A stretch of 64,000 nucleotides of DNA from Mesorhizobium terrae (GTDB lineage Bacteria > Pseudomonadota > Alphaproteobacteria > Rhizobiales > Rhizobiaceae). Location: contig NZ_CP044218.1 in the NCBI RefSeq assembly GCF_008727715.1, forward strand, positions 186,001 through 250,000, given 5' to 3'. The notes under the pieces are model-generated. The model was not told the DNA's origin and searched no databases. It saw only the letters and a program-made list of their open reading frames with translations. Of this stretch, positions 45,799 to 53,660 are shown piece by piece (position 1 is the first letter of the stretch; each line of letters starts with the position of its first letter). The position numbers were made by a program, and so were the translations under genes.

Positions 45799-46716
45799 TC
45801 ACGCCGCGATCGGCGCACGCTTCACGAGGTTGAGCTTCTTGCGCACCTCTTCCGGCCCGATGACCCGGGCGCCCAGATTTTCGACGACAGAAACCGCGCG
45901 CTCTACCAGTTGCGCGTTGGTGGCGAGCACGCCCTTGTCCAGCCACAGATTGTCTTCGAGACCGACGCGCACGTTACCGCCGGCAAGCACCGCCGCAGCG
46001 GCATAAGCCATCTGGTTGCGGCCGAGCGCGAAGGCCGAGAAGGTCCATTCCTTCGGCACATTGTTGACCATGGCCATGAAGGTGTTGAGGTCGTCCGGCG
46101 CACCCCACGGCACGCCCATGCACAACTGCACCAGCGCGTCGGGAGCCAGGATCTTCTCCTCGACCAGTTGCTTGGCGAACCAGAGATGGCCGGTGTCGAA
46201 GGCCTCGATCTCCGGCTTGACGCCCATCGCCGTCATCATGCCGCCCATGGCACGCAACATGCCCGGCGTGTTGGTCATGACGTAGTCGGCTTCGTTGAAA
46301 TTCATCGTGCCGCAGTCGAGCGTGCAGATTTCGGGCAGGCACTGGCGCACATGTTCGACGCGGTTGGAGGCGCCGCCCATGTCGGTGCCCTGCTCCTTCA
46401 ATGGCAGCGGGCTTTCAACCGGGCCGAACACCATGTCGCCGCCCATGCCGGCGGTGAGGTTCAAGACCACATCGACATTGGCATCGCGGATGCGCTCGGT
46501 CACCTCACGGTAGAGATGCACGTCGCGGCGCGGCTTGCCTGTCTCGGGATCGCGGACATGGCAATGGACGATCGCCGCACCCGCCTTGGCCGCCTCGATA
46601 GCCGAATCGGCGATCTGCTTGGGCGAGCGCGGCACATGCGGGCTGCGGTCCTGCGTGCCACCGGAACCGGTCACGGCACAGGTAATGAAGACCTCGCGGT
46701 TCATCGCAAGCGGCAT
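45799..46716 (-). CDS. Beta-keto acid cleavage enzyme (BKACE), 3-dehydrocarnitine:acetyl-CoA type
   Basis: 305 residues, DUF849 TIM barrel. Zinc motif IVHCHVRDPETGK (HxH), NLTAGMGGDM, LDCGTMNFNEADYV, and the C-terminal GGNVRVGLEDNLWLDKG with Glu are typical. CdhC-type members exchange acetyl-CoA with 3-dehydrocarnitine to give betainyl-CoA and acetoacetate. GGGAGG six bases before ATG 46716. First gene of the minus-strand operon, divergent from the GlxA-type regulator. Confidence 0.9.
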   Translation of the reverse strand: MPLAMNREVFITCAVTGSGGTQDRSPHVPRSPKQIADSAIEAAKAGAAIVHCHVRDPETGKPRRDVHLYREVTERIRDANVDVVLNLTAGMGGDMVFGPVESPLPLKEQGTDMGGASNRVEHVRQCLPEICTLDCGTMNFNEADYVMTNTPGMLRAMGGMMTAMGVKPEIEAFDTGHLWFAKQLVEEKILAPDALVQLCMGVPWGAPDDLNTFMAMVNNVPKEWTFSAFALGRNQMAYAAAAVLAGGNVRVGLEDNLWLDKGVLATNAQLVERAVSVVENLGARVIGPEEVRKKLNLVKRAPIAA

Positions 46717-46792
46717 AGCTTTCCTCCCGAAATGCTTTTCACCGATCATTGCGCCGCTTGCCGAAGTCTGCTTTGCGCTTTACGAAACAAAC

Positions 46793-47773
46793 ATGGCCAA
46801 ATCCGAAAGGCAGACAATCTTTTTTGCCGAGCGCGCGCCGCTCAAGGTGACGCTGCTAGTGTTCTCCGGCTCGTCGATCATGTGCGTGGCCTCCGCCGTC
46901 GATCCGCTGCGCGCGGCAAACCGCATCACCGGCGAGACGCTGTTCGACTACCGGCTGGTGTCGATGACGGGCGATGCACCGGTGACGACATGTGGCCTGC
47001 CGGTGGCTGTGTCCGGACGCTTCGACCCCGCCGAGGCCGCCGACATGCTGGTGGTGATCGCTGGCTTCGGCACGCAGAACTACGCGACTTCGGCGCTGCT
47101 TTCCGGCTTGCGGCGCGCGGCGCGCACGGCACGCGCGGTCGGTGGCGTCGAAGCCGGAACATGGCTGGTTGCGCGTGCGGGACTGCTCGAAGGGCGCAGC
47201 GCGACCACGCACTGGGAAGACATGGAGGATTTCACCGCAGCCTTTCCCGGCACCGACGTTCGCCCCGACCGCTATGTCATCGACGGTCCGGTCTTCACCT
47301 CGGGCGGCGCCTCGCCAACCTTTGACCTGATGCTACACCTGGTGCGCTCGCGGCTTGGCATGGCTGTGGCGCTCGATGTCGCCTCGGTCTTTATCTACGA
47401 TCAGGCGCGCGCCGCCACCGACGCGCAACCCCTGGTCTCGCTCGGCCGCCTCGATGGCTACGATCCGCGCCTGGCGCAGGCGATCCGGCTGATGGAAGCG
47501 CATGTCGACCAACCGCTGACGATCGCGGCCATCGCCCGACGTGCGGGCATCACTGCCCGCACGCTGGAGAGCATCTTTCGAGCCTCGATCGGCGAAACAC
47601 CCGGGGCCTACTACCTCAGGCTCAGGCTCGGTGCCGCCAGACGACTGGTGGTGGACACACGCATCGCCATGGCTGACATCGCCGGGCGAACGGGCTTTTC
47701 GTCCGCTGCGGCATTCTCAAGAGCGTTTTCAAGAGCTTTCGGCGAGGCGCCGGTCAGGTTGAGACGCGGCTGA
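46793..47773 (+). CDS. GlxA-family transcriptional regulator (CdhR-like)
   Basis: 326 residues. N-terminal DJ-1/PfpI-like effector domain (KVTLLVFSGSSIMCVASAVD, VIAGFGTQNYATS, VGGVEAGTWLVARAGLL) and C-terminal AraC helix-turn-helix pair (DQPLTIAAIARRAGITARTL, ADIAGRTGFSSAAAFSRAF). In Pseudomonas, CdhR of this architecture activates carnitine catabolism. Start at 46793; 76 bases separate it from the BKACE gene it probably controls. Well-preserved domains, no oddity. Confidence 0.88.
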   Translation: MAKSERQTIFFAERAPLKVTLLVFSGSSIMCVASAVDPLRAANRITGETLFDYRLVSMTGDAPVTTCGLPVAVSGRFDPAEAADMLVVIAGFGTQNYATSALLSGLRRAARTARAVGGVEAGTWLVARAGLLEGRSATTHWEDMEDFTAAFPGTDVRPDRYVIDGPVFTSGGASPTFDLMLHLVRSRLGMAVALDVASVFIYDQARAATDAQPLVSLGRLDGYDPRLAQAIRLMEAHVDQPLTIAAIARRAGITARTLESIFRASIGETPGAYYLRLRLGAARRLVVDTRIAMADIAGRTGFSSAAAFSRAFSRAFGEAPVRLRRG

Positions 47774-47784
47774 CGCCGCGCCGA

Positions 47785-47991
47785 TCAGGCAGCGCGGCGG
47801 TTGTCTCCACCGTCGATCAGGTCGCGCATCTGCTTGGCCAGGTGTATCTCGAAACGGCCGGCCACGGCGCGATCCCATTCGTTCGATACCTTGGCGTCGT
47901 CGTTGGGACGCGGCATCGACATCAACCGGTCGATGATCGAACCGGCATGCTCACGCGACAGAAGGGCGTCGATTTCGTGTTCGATCTGCAT
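47785..47991 (-). CDS. Small conserved-looking protein, unknown function
   Basis: 68 residues, begins MQIEHEIDALLSREHAGSII and ends QMRDLIDGGDNRRAA. AAGGAGG six bases before the ATG and a good promoter upstream (CTATAT at 48029-48034) make it a real gene despite its size. No membrane helix, no cysteine pair; predicted mostly helical and acidic. It converges on the GlxA regulator, 11 bases apart. I do not recognise a family. Confidence 0.7.
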   Translation of the reverse strand: MQIEHEIDALLSREHAGSIIDRLMSMPRPNDDAKVSNEWDRAVAGRFEIHLAKQMRDLIDGGDNRRAA

Positions 47992-48028
47992 TCTTCGCCT
48001 CCTTTCGATTCGTGTTGGCGAGGCCTGT

Positions 48029-48058
48029 ATATAGGAAACCTGTGACGGCTTCTTGAAG
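48029..48058 (-). promoter_or_regulatory. Sigma-70-type promoter for the 68-residue gene
   Basis: On the minus strand, CTTCAA (48053-48058) and CTATAT (48029-48034) are 18 bases apart. CTATAT matches the usual rhizobial -10; the -35 is a partial match to CTTGAC. Distance to the ATG at 47991 leaves a ~30-base leader holding the ribosome-binding site. Confidence 0.55.
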
Positions 48059-48160
48059 GCAAGCTCAAGGCGATTGAAAGGCAGATTGAGAAAATTGAGT
48101 CACGAAATCGTGCTGGAACGGTGATTTCATTCCGCCAACGACTTATCCGGCTAACCGTTC

Positions 48161-48655
48161 CTAGAATTTCTTTTCGAACAACACCGTTGTCAATCCGCTC
48201 TCCCATTCAAGGTCGGGATAGCGGTCTTTTTCCTCGTAGCCCAGCGCTTTGTAGAAGGCCTGGCTTTGTTGGTTGAAGCTGTCGGTCTCCAGCCGAACCT
48301 GGATGTAGCCGGACGCCTCGATGGCTTTCTCGGCCTCCACCATCAGGGCGCGACCGACGCCGAGACGCTGGTGACGCGAACCGACATGCAAGGCATCGAT
48401 GAAATCGTCCCGCCAGTTGACGAGCCCGGCAACCTCGCCACCGACCAGCGCGACGAGGAAATTACGGCCCTGTTCGTCCACGAAACGGTGGCCGACATTG
48501 CCTTCGACATAGTTGCGCGCGGCAGCCGGGGTGATTTCCGGCAGCCAGGTGCTCTCGAAGGTTTCCTGCAGCACACGCTTCAGGCCCGGGAAATCGGCTT
48601 CGATCCCGCGCCTGATGGTGATCCCGCCGCGCTTTATGCCAGCGCTGTCAGACAT
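48161..48655 (-). CDS. GNAT-family N-acetyltransferase
   Basis: 164 residues. Acetyl-CoA loop [16 protein letters not shown], followed by [20 protein letters not shown], is the classic GNAT motif A/B. Acceptor unknown. The ATG at 48655 lies inside the last codons of xylA (8-base overlap); ATG 48670 would overlap more. Same strand as xylA, so probably co-transcribed although no metabolic link to xylose is evident. Confidence 0.85.
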   Translation of the reverse strand: MSDSAGIKRGGITIRRGIEADFPGLKRVLQETFESTWLPEITPAAARNYVEGNVGHRFVDEQGRNFLVALVGGEVAGLVNWRDDFIDALHVGSRHQRLGVGRALMVEAEKAIEASGYIQVRLETDSFNQQSQAFYKALGYEEKDRYPDLEWESGLTTVLFEKKF

Positions 48656-49958
48656 ACCGGTTGACGACATTCTCCAGATATTCCTGCCGGCCGGAGCGGG
48701 GTTCAGGCTCGATCCCGTCCTTGAGCACCTTCGCCGATAGATCCTCCAGCGTGACGCTGCCCGCAAGAACCTTGCTGGCTTGCGGATTGGCCCAGCCCGC
48801 GTAACGCGCCTCGAGCGGAGCCGACAGCGCCTTGTCCTCGATCATGCGCGCGGCGGCCTTGAGCCCACGCGCGCAGCAGTCCATGCCCCCGATATGAGCG
48901 ATCAGCAGGTCCTGCGGGTCGAGCGACTGACGGCGCAGCTTGGCGTCGAAATTGGTGCCACCGGTGGTGAAGCCGCCGGCCTGAAGCACCTGATAGTAGG
49001 CGAGCGCCATTTCCGGCACGTTGTTCGGGAACTGGTCGGTATCCCAGCCCGACTGGTAGTCGTTGCGGTTCATGTCGATGGAACCGAAGATGCCGAGCGC
49101 ATCGGCCAGCGCCAGCTCATGCTCGAACGAGTGTCCGGCCAGGATGGCGTGACCCTGCTCGATATTGACCTTGACCTCCTTCTCCAGCCCGAAATCCTTG
49201 AGGAAACCGTAGACCGTGGCGACGTCGTAATCGTACTGGTGCTTGGTCGGCTCCTGTGGCTTCGGCTCAATCAGGATGGTGCCCTTGAAGCCGATCCTGT
49301 GCTTGTAGTCGACCACCATGGACAGGAAGCGGCCGGCCTGCTCGCGCTCGCGCTTGAGATCGGTGTTGAGCAGGGTCTCGTAGCCCTCGCGGCCGCCCCA
49401 CAGCACATAGTTTTCGCCGCCGAGGCGTTTGGTGACATCGATGCATTTCTTGACCGTGGCAGCTGCGTAATAAAACACTTCCGGGTCGGGATTGGTGGCG
49501 GCACCGGCCATGTAGCGGCGGTGAGAGAACAGGTTGGCGGTGCCCCACAGAAGCTTGACGCCGGTCTCGCTCTGCCTGGCTTCGAAGACATCGGCGATCT
49601 CGTCGAGCCGCGTAGCGCTTTCGGCGAAGGTTGCGCCCTCCGGCCGAACGTCGGCGTCGTGGAAGCAATAATAAGGCACGCCGAGCAACGACAGCATTTC
49701 GAAGGCGACGTCGGCTTTCAGCTTAGCCGCCTGCATCGTGTCGCCGAACCATGGCCGCTCGAAGGTCTGTCCACCGAACGGATCGCCACCCGGCCACGCA
49801 AAGGAATGCCAGTAGGCGACGGCGAAGCGCAGATGGTCTTCCAGCCGCTTGCCGAGCACCACCTCGTCCTTGTTGTAGAAACGATAGGCGAGCGGATTGG
49901 TCGAATCCGGCCCTTCATAGCCGATCTTGCCAACATCGCCGAAGAAACCGGTGCTCAT
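48648..49958 (-). CDS. xylA: Xylose isomerase
   Basis: 436 residues, class II length. Converts D-xylose to D-xylulose. [28 protein letters not shown] (catalytic His), [29 protein letters not shown] (metal Glu) and [17 protein letters not shown] are all in place. GAGGAG seven bases before ATG. The SnoaL gene is divergent from it across 155 bases, and xylB lies beyond that gene on the same strand as xylA. Confidence 0.95.
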   Translation of the reverse strand: MSTGFFGDVGKIGYEGPDSTNPLAYRFYNKDEVVLGKRLEDHLRFAVAYWHSFAWPGGDPFGGQTFERPWFGDTMQAAKLKADVAFEMLSLLGVPYYCFHDADVRPEGATFAESATRLDEIADVFEARQSETGVKLLWGTANLFSHRRYMAGAATNPDPEVFYYAAATVKKCIDVTKRLGGENYVLWGGREGYETLLNTDLKREREQAGRFLSMVVDYKHRIGFKGTILIEPKPQEPTKHQYDYDVATVYGFLKDFGLEKEVKVNIEQGHAILAGHSFEHELALADALGIFGSIDMNRNDYQSGWDTDQFPNNVPEMALAYYQVLQAGGFTTGGTNFDAKLRRQSLDPQDLLIAHIGGMDCCARGLKAAARMIEDKALSAPLEARYAGWANPQASKVLAGSVTLEDLSAKVLKDGIEPEPRSGRQEYLENVVNRYV

Positions 49959-50113
49959 GCTCTTTCTCCTCTGGAATGCTTTGGACGGGCCCTGCCCGCT
50001 ATCCGGGACAACGGCCCCATCGACATCGTGCCGATTACCTGCCGCGTAATTGGTTCCGTTTGCGGGACGGGCGAAAAGGCTCGTGTCGAAACCCGAAACA
50101 AAGGAAACGGACC

Positions 50114-50476
50114 ATGACCGACCTCGCCGCCATCACCCACAACTACATCGCCGCCTGGAACGAAACCGATGCGGCGCGTCGGGTCGGCCTGCTCGACGCG
50201 GCCTTCACCAACGATGTCAGCTACCGCGACCCGATCATGCAGGGCGACGGCCATGCCGGCCTCACCGCGCTGATCGAAGGTGTGCAGCAGCGCTTCCCCG
50301 GCTTCCGCTTCTCGCTGCGCGGCACGCCGGACGGTTTCGGCGAGTTCATCCGCTTTTCCTGGAACCTCGGACCGGAGGGCGTGGATTCGGTCATCGAAGG
50401 CACCGACATCGGCTTTGTCGAGAACGGCCGGCTGAAGACAGTCACCGGCTTCCTCGACAAAATTCCCGCCCAATAA
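50114..50476 (+). CDS. SnoaL-like / NTF2-fold protein
   Basis: 120 residues of the NTF2-like fold: [40 protein letters not shown], and a C-terminal strand [14 protein letters not shown]. Such proteins are small-molecule isomerases/hydrolases or binders; the substrate is unknown. AAGGA precedes the ATG. It is on the plus strand between xylA and xylB, both minus, so it interrupts what is usually a xylA-xylB operon. Confidence 0.8.
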   Translation: MTDLAAITHNYIAAWNETDAARRVGLLDAAFTNDVSYRDPIMQGDGHAGLTALIEGVQQRFPGFRFSLRGTPDGFGEFIRFSWNLGPEGVDSVIEGTDIGFVENGRLKTVTGFLDKIPAQ

Positions 50477-50526
50477 AGCGAAAGGCGACGGGCACGGGCC
50501 CGTCGGCGCAGGCGCAGTCCGGCCGG

Positions 50527-51978
50527 TCACATCGTCCCCCTGATCGCCGGATAGAGGGCGCCGTACCGCCGATAGGCGTCCTCGAAAGCCGCGGCCAGGG
50601 CCTTTTCGGGCTCGACGGTCGCGGCAACGGCCGGGGCCGTGCAGACGGCAAGCGGATCGGCCCCGGTCGCGGCGATCAGCCCGAGCCGCGCCGCGCCAAA
50701 GGCAGCGCCGAAATCGCCATCGGCCGGCACATCGACTGGAATACCCAGCGCCGTGGCGATTGCCTTCAGCCAGTAGCGCGAACGCGAGCCACCACCGATT
50801 GCCGTGACCCGCTCCAGCGTCGTTCCGGCCTTGCGCAAGGCCTCGAGGCTGTCGCGGAAGGCAAAGGCTACGCCTTCCAGCACTGCTTGGGTGAGCGCCG
50901 AACGGCTCGATTCATGCGCCAGGCCGACAAAGGCGCCACGAATGGCGGCATCGTTGTGCGGCGTGCGCTCGCCGGACAGGTAGGGCAGGAAGGAAACGCC
51001 GCTCGGCGTTTTCAGCGTATCGCCAAGCTCGGCCGTCAGTTCGCCGGCGCCCTTGCCGGTGATCTCCGACAGCCAGTTGAGCGAATCCGTGGCGGACAGG
51101 ATCACGCCCATCTGGTGCCATGTCTGCGGCAGAGCGTGGCAGAAGGTGTGCACCGCGCTTTCGGGATTGGGCAGATAGGCGGCATTGGCCGCAAACAGCA
51201 CGCCCGACGTGCCCAGCGAAACGAAGGCATGACCGGCACCGACCGTACCCATGCCGCAGGCGGAGGCGGCATTGTCTCCCGCGCCGCCGGCGACCGGAAT
51301 GCCCGGGGTCAAACCCCACTCGGCGGCCAGTTCGGCACGCAACCCGCCCGCCCTGTCGGTGCCCTCGACGAGCGTAGGCATATGGCTTTCATCGAGCTCG
51401 GTGGCGGCAAGTAGCTCCGGTGACCAGCGCCGCTTTTCGACATCGAGCCAGGAGGTGCCGGCCGCGTCCGACATTTCCGAAATATGCTCGCCGGTCAGCC
51501 AGAGCCTGAGATAGTCCTTCGGCAAAAGCACCTTCGCCACCCGGGCGAAGACGGCCGGCTCATTGGCTTTCACCCAGGCCAGTTTCGGCGCGGTAAAGCC
51601 CGGGAAAACGATGTTGCCGGTGAGCTTGCGGAAACGCGGATCGGCGTCCAGCTTGGCCGCTTCGGCAAAGCTGCGCGTATCGTTCCACAAAATGCAGGGG
51701 CGCAGCACCGCGTCGCCGGCATCGAGCAGCGTCGCGCCATGCATCTGACCGGACAGGCCGATGCCCTTGATGGCCGCGAATTCGCGAGAATGAGCGGCCT
51801 TCAGTTCGGCGATCGCCTGGCGGCAGGCACGGACCCATTCGGCGGGATCCTGTTCCGACCAGCCATGATGCGGACGCGACACGTCCAGCGAGGCATGACC
51901 GGAGCCGATGACAGCCTGCCGCCCGTCGATGAGCAGCGCCTTGACGCCGGACGTGCCGAGATCGAGCCCGAGATACAT
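50527..51978 (-). CDS. xylB: Xylulokinase
   Basis: 483 residues, FGGY kinase. Phosphorylates D-xylulose. MYLGLDLGTSGVKALLID (phosphate loop), GLSGQMHGATLLD, GGAGDNAASACGMGTVGAG, and RVTAIGGGSRSRYWLKAIA in the C-terminal domain. GGAGGAG precedes ATG 51978. Two palindromes sit 86-133 bases upstream and are probably operators. Confidence 0.94.
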   Translation of the reverse strand: MYLGLDLGTSGVKALLIDGRQAVIGSGHASLDVSRPHHGWSEQDPAEWVRACRQAIAELKAAHSREFAAIKGIGLSGQMHGATLLDAGDAVLRPCILWNDTRSFAEAAKLDADPRFRKLTGNIVFPGFTAPKLAWVKANEPAVFARVAKVLLPKDYLRLWLTGEHISEMSDAAGTSWLDVEKRRWSPELLAATELDESHMPTLVEGTDRAGGLRAELAAEWGLTPGIPVAGGAGDNAASACGMGTVGAGHAFVSLGTSGVLFAANAAYLPNPESAVHTFCHALPQTWHQMGVILSATDSLNWLSEITGKGAGELTAELGDTLKTPSGVSFLPYLSGERTPHNDAAIRGAFVGLAHESSRSALTQAVLEGVAFAFRDSLEALRKAGTTLERVTAIGGGSRSRYWLKAIATALGIPVDVPADGDFGAAFGAARLGLIAATGADPLAVCTAPAVAATVEPEKALAAAFEDAYRRYGALYPAIRGTM

Positions 51979-52063
51979 GCCTTCTCCTCCCGTTCGGTCC
52001 GCCTGCCTGCGGACCGGCACCAGCTTACCGAGACCCGAAAACCTCCCCAAGACACTTCGAGGC

Positions 52064-52078
52064 CTGAAAGCCTTTCAG
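52064..52078. promoter_or_regulatory. Palindrome 1 upstream of xylB
   Basis: CTGAAAGCCTTTCAG, a perfect 15-nt palindrome with a single central base, about 86 bases ahead of the xylB ATG. Candidate operator or sigma-spacing element. Part of a cluster with the next palindrome. Confidence 0.5.
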
Positions 52079-52092
52079 CACTTGCTCATCTT

Positions 52093-52111
52093 TTTTTCGA
52101 GTCTCGAAAAA
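52093..52111. promoter_or_regulatory. Palindrome 2 upstream of xylB
   Basis: TTTTTCGAGTCTCGAAAAA is a perfect 19-nt palindrome, 115 bases upstream of xylB and 39 from the TPR gene stop. Half-site variants (CGAGACCCGAAAA at 52029-52041, GTCGAAACCCGAAAC near 50085) occur in the xylB and xylA leaders, consistent with a common sugar-responsive repressor. No xylR gene is in the window. Confidence 0.6.
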
Positions 52112-52149
52112 TATAGTCAGGCAGGTTTTACTGTAAGGCTGGCGTCGCG

Positions 52150-53475
52150 TCAATTCATGTCGAGAGCGGTGGCGCGGCGCGTGAACAAGGCGGACAGCGG
52201 GCTCTCCGGGCGGGCGAGCGCGCGTTCGGCGCTCAGCGCCCTTGCCAGCGGCACATCGCCGTCGCGCAGGGCGGCCTCGATCAGCGTCAGATCGATTACG
52301 TCGCGCTGCGCATGGCTACCACCGAATGCGGGCGCGACGGCGCGGATCGGCCGCAGCAACCGCACCGTCTCGGCGTAATTGCCATCGCCGAAGGCCTTTA
52401 CGGCCAGCGTGACCGGATGACCGACATCGCGGGTGAAGGCGGCATTGTCGTCGCTGGCTGACATCGCCTCGCGCTGGGCTTCCAGCAGGGTTTGGGCCGG
52501 TGTCTCCAACCCGGCTCCGACAAAGGCCATCATCGCGTGTGCGTCGTTGAAGGCATAGTTGCCGGCCGCCGCCTTTGGCGTCCAGTTGGCGGCGAGCGCC
52601 ACCCAGCGGTCGCCGACATCGACGCCGCCGAGATGCAGGCGCCACAGGATCGCCGAGGCATCGACCATGTTGAGCGCGAGTGTCGATCGCTTGCCGTAGA
52701 TCGGCCCGTCGAACAGCGACAGCACCTCGTCCGTCTCGCCGAGATCATAGTGGAACAGCGCGAGGTGCCACCAATTGTGCACCTGGAGAAAGCTCTCCTT
52801 CGTCCAGCCGTCTCTATTCGACCGCATCCAGGCGATGCCATCGCGCTGCCGGCTCTGCATCTCCATGACGTGAGCCACCGCGTGCTGAGCCCAGCCATCA
52901 CGCGGTTCGAGTTCGATCGCTTGGCGGCCGAACCGTTCGGCGCGCTGATAATCGCCCATCTCCTCAAGCCCGAACGCCTGCATGCCGAGAATGGCGTGAT
53001 AGCCTGGCAAGGCCTTGTTCCAGACCGGCAGTGCACGGCTGATACGGTCCCGCAGCATGCGGGCGTTGCCGGTGAAGAAATCGATCTGGTGGCCGGCCTG
53101 CAGGGCAAGCGCATCGAGCGGAAACTCGATGGCGATATCCTCAAGGATACGCGCCGCCTCGTGCCAGCGCCCGGCCGCCAAATGCCCGAGCGCGGCGACA
53201 TGGCCCTGCTCGCGGGCGCTGGCGGCTAGCGGCAGCGCCGCCTGATGACAGGAGCGGGCAACCGCCATTGCCTCGCGCTCGGTCGACAGGCCGAACAGAT
53301 ACCCCTTCAATACATGCGCCATGACGAAACCAGGCGCTTCGGCGATCGCGGCGTCGGCCGAACCAACGGGATCGCCGACGAAGCGCTGCAACTCGCCAAC
53401 CCCGCGCAGATAGTGCTGCAGGGCCGTTTCCGAGGTGCCCGAAAGCGCGAGGCCGGTTGTGTCTGTCGTCTTCAT
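52150..53475 (-). CDS. Tetratricopeptide-repeat protein, TTC38-like
   Basis: 441 residues, all-helical. Similar in pattern to TTC38-family proteins: ALQHYLRGVGELQRFVGDPV, FVMAHVLKGYLFGLSTERE, then a run of TPR-like helices (HEAARILEDIAIEFPLDALA, GYHAILGMQAFGLEEMGDYQRAE) and the conserved WAQHAVAHVMEMQ and VHNWWHLALFHYDLGETDEV. No signal peptide. Start taken at ATG 53475 after AGGA. Role unknown; TPRs bind proteins, but the His/Trp-rich conserved centre suggests more than a scaffold. Confidence 0.78.
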   Translation of the reverse strand: MKTTDTTGLALSGTSETALQHYLRGVGELQRFVGDPVGSADAAIAEAPGFVMAHVLKGYLFGLSTEREAMAVARSCHQAALPLAASAREQGHVAALGHLAAGRWHEAARILEDIAIEFPLDALALQAGHQIDFFTGNARMLRDRISRALPVWNKALPGYHAILGMQAFGLEEMGDYQRAERFGRQAIELEPRDGWAQHAVAHVMEMQSRQRDGIAWMRSNRDGWTKESFLQVHNWWHLALFHYDLGETDEVLSLFDGPIYGKRSTLALNMVDASAILWRLHLGGVDVGDRWVALAANWTPKAAAGNYAFNDAHAMMAFVGAGLETPAQTLLEAQREAMSASDDNAAFTRDVGHPVTLAVKAFGDGNYAETVRLLRPIRAVAPAFGGSHAQRDVIDLTLIEAALRDGDVPLARALSAERALARPESPLSALFTRRATALDMN

Positions 53476-53660
53476 CTTGGTTATTCCTAATATTCGCAAA
53501 TTATAAACCATGGAAACGAACTGTGTTTGGAGGCGCAGGGCAAATCATGGCTTCTTTGTGGCAATCGGCCAGGCGGGGTGACCGGGACGGTCATGGGGTT
53601 TCAAGAGTGGAAGGTCGGCGAGCAAGCGTCATTTAAGCGATTTTCGAGGGGAACATATTG

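Noticed and set aside
53583..53596. TGACC-N5-GGTCA upstream of the autotransporter, similar to the 30540-30556 repeat
   Set aside because: Only 4-5 matching bases per arm and unrelated operons; likely chance in GC-rich DNA.
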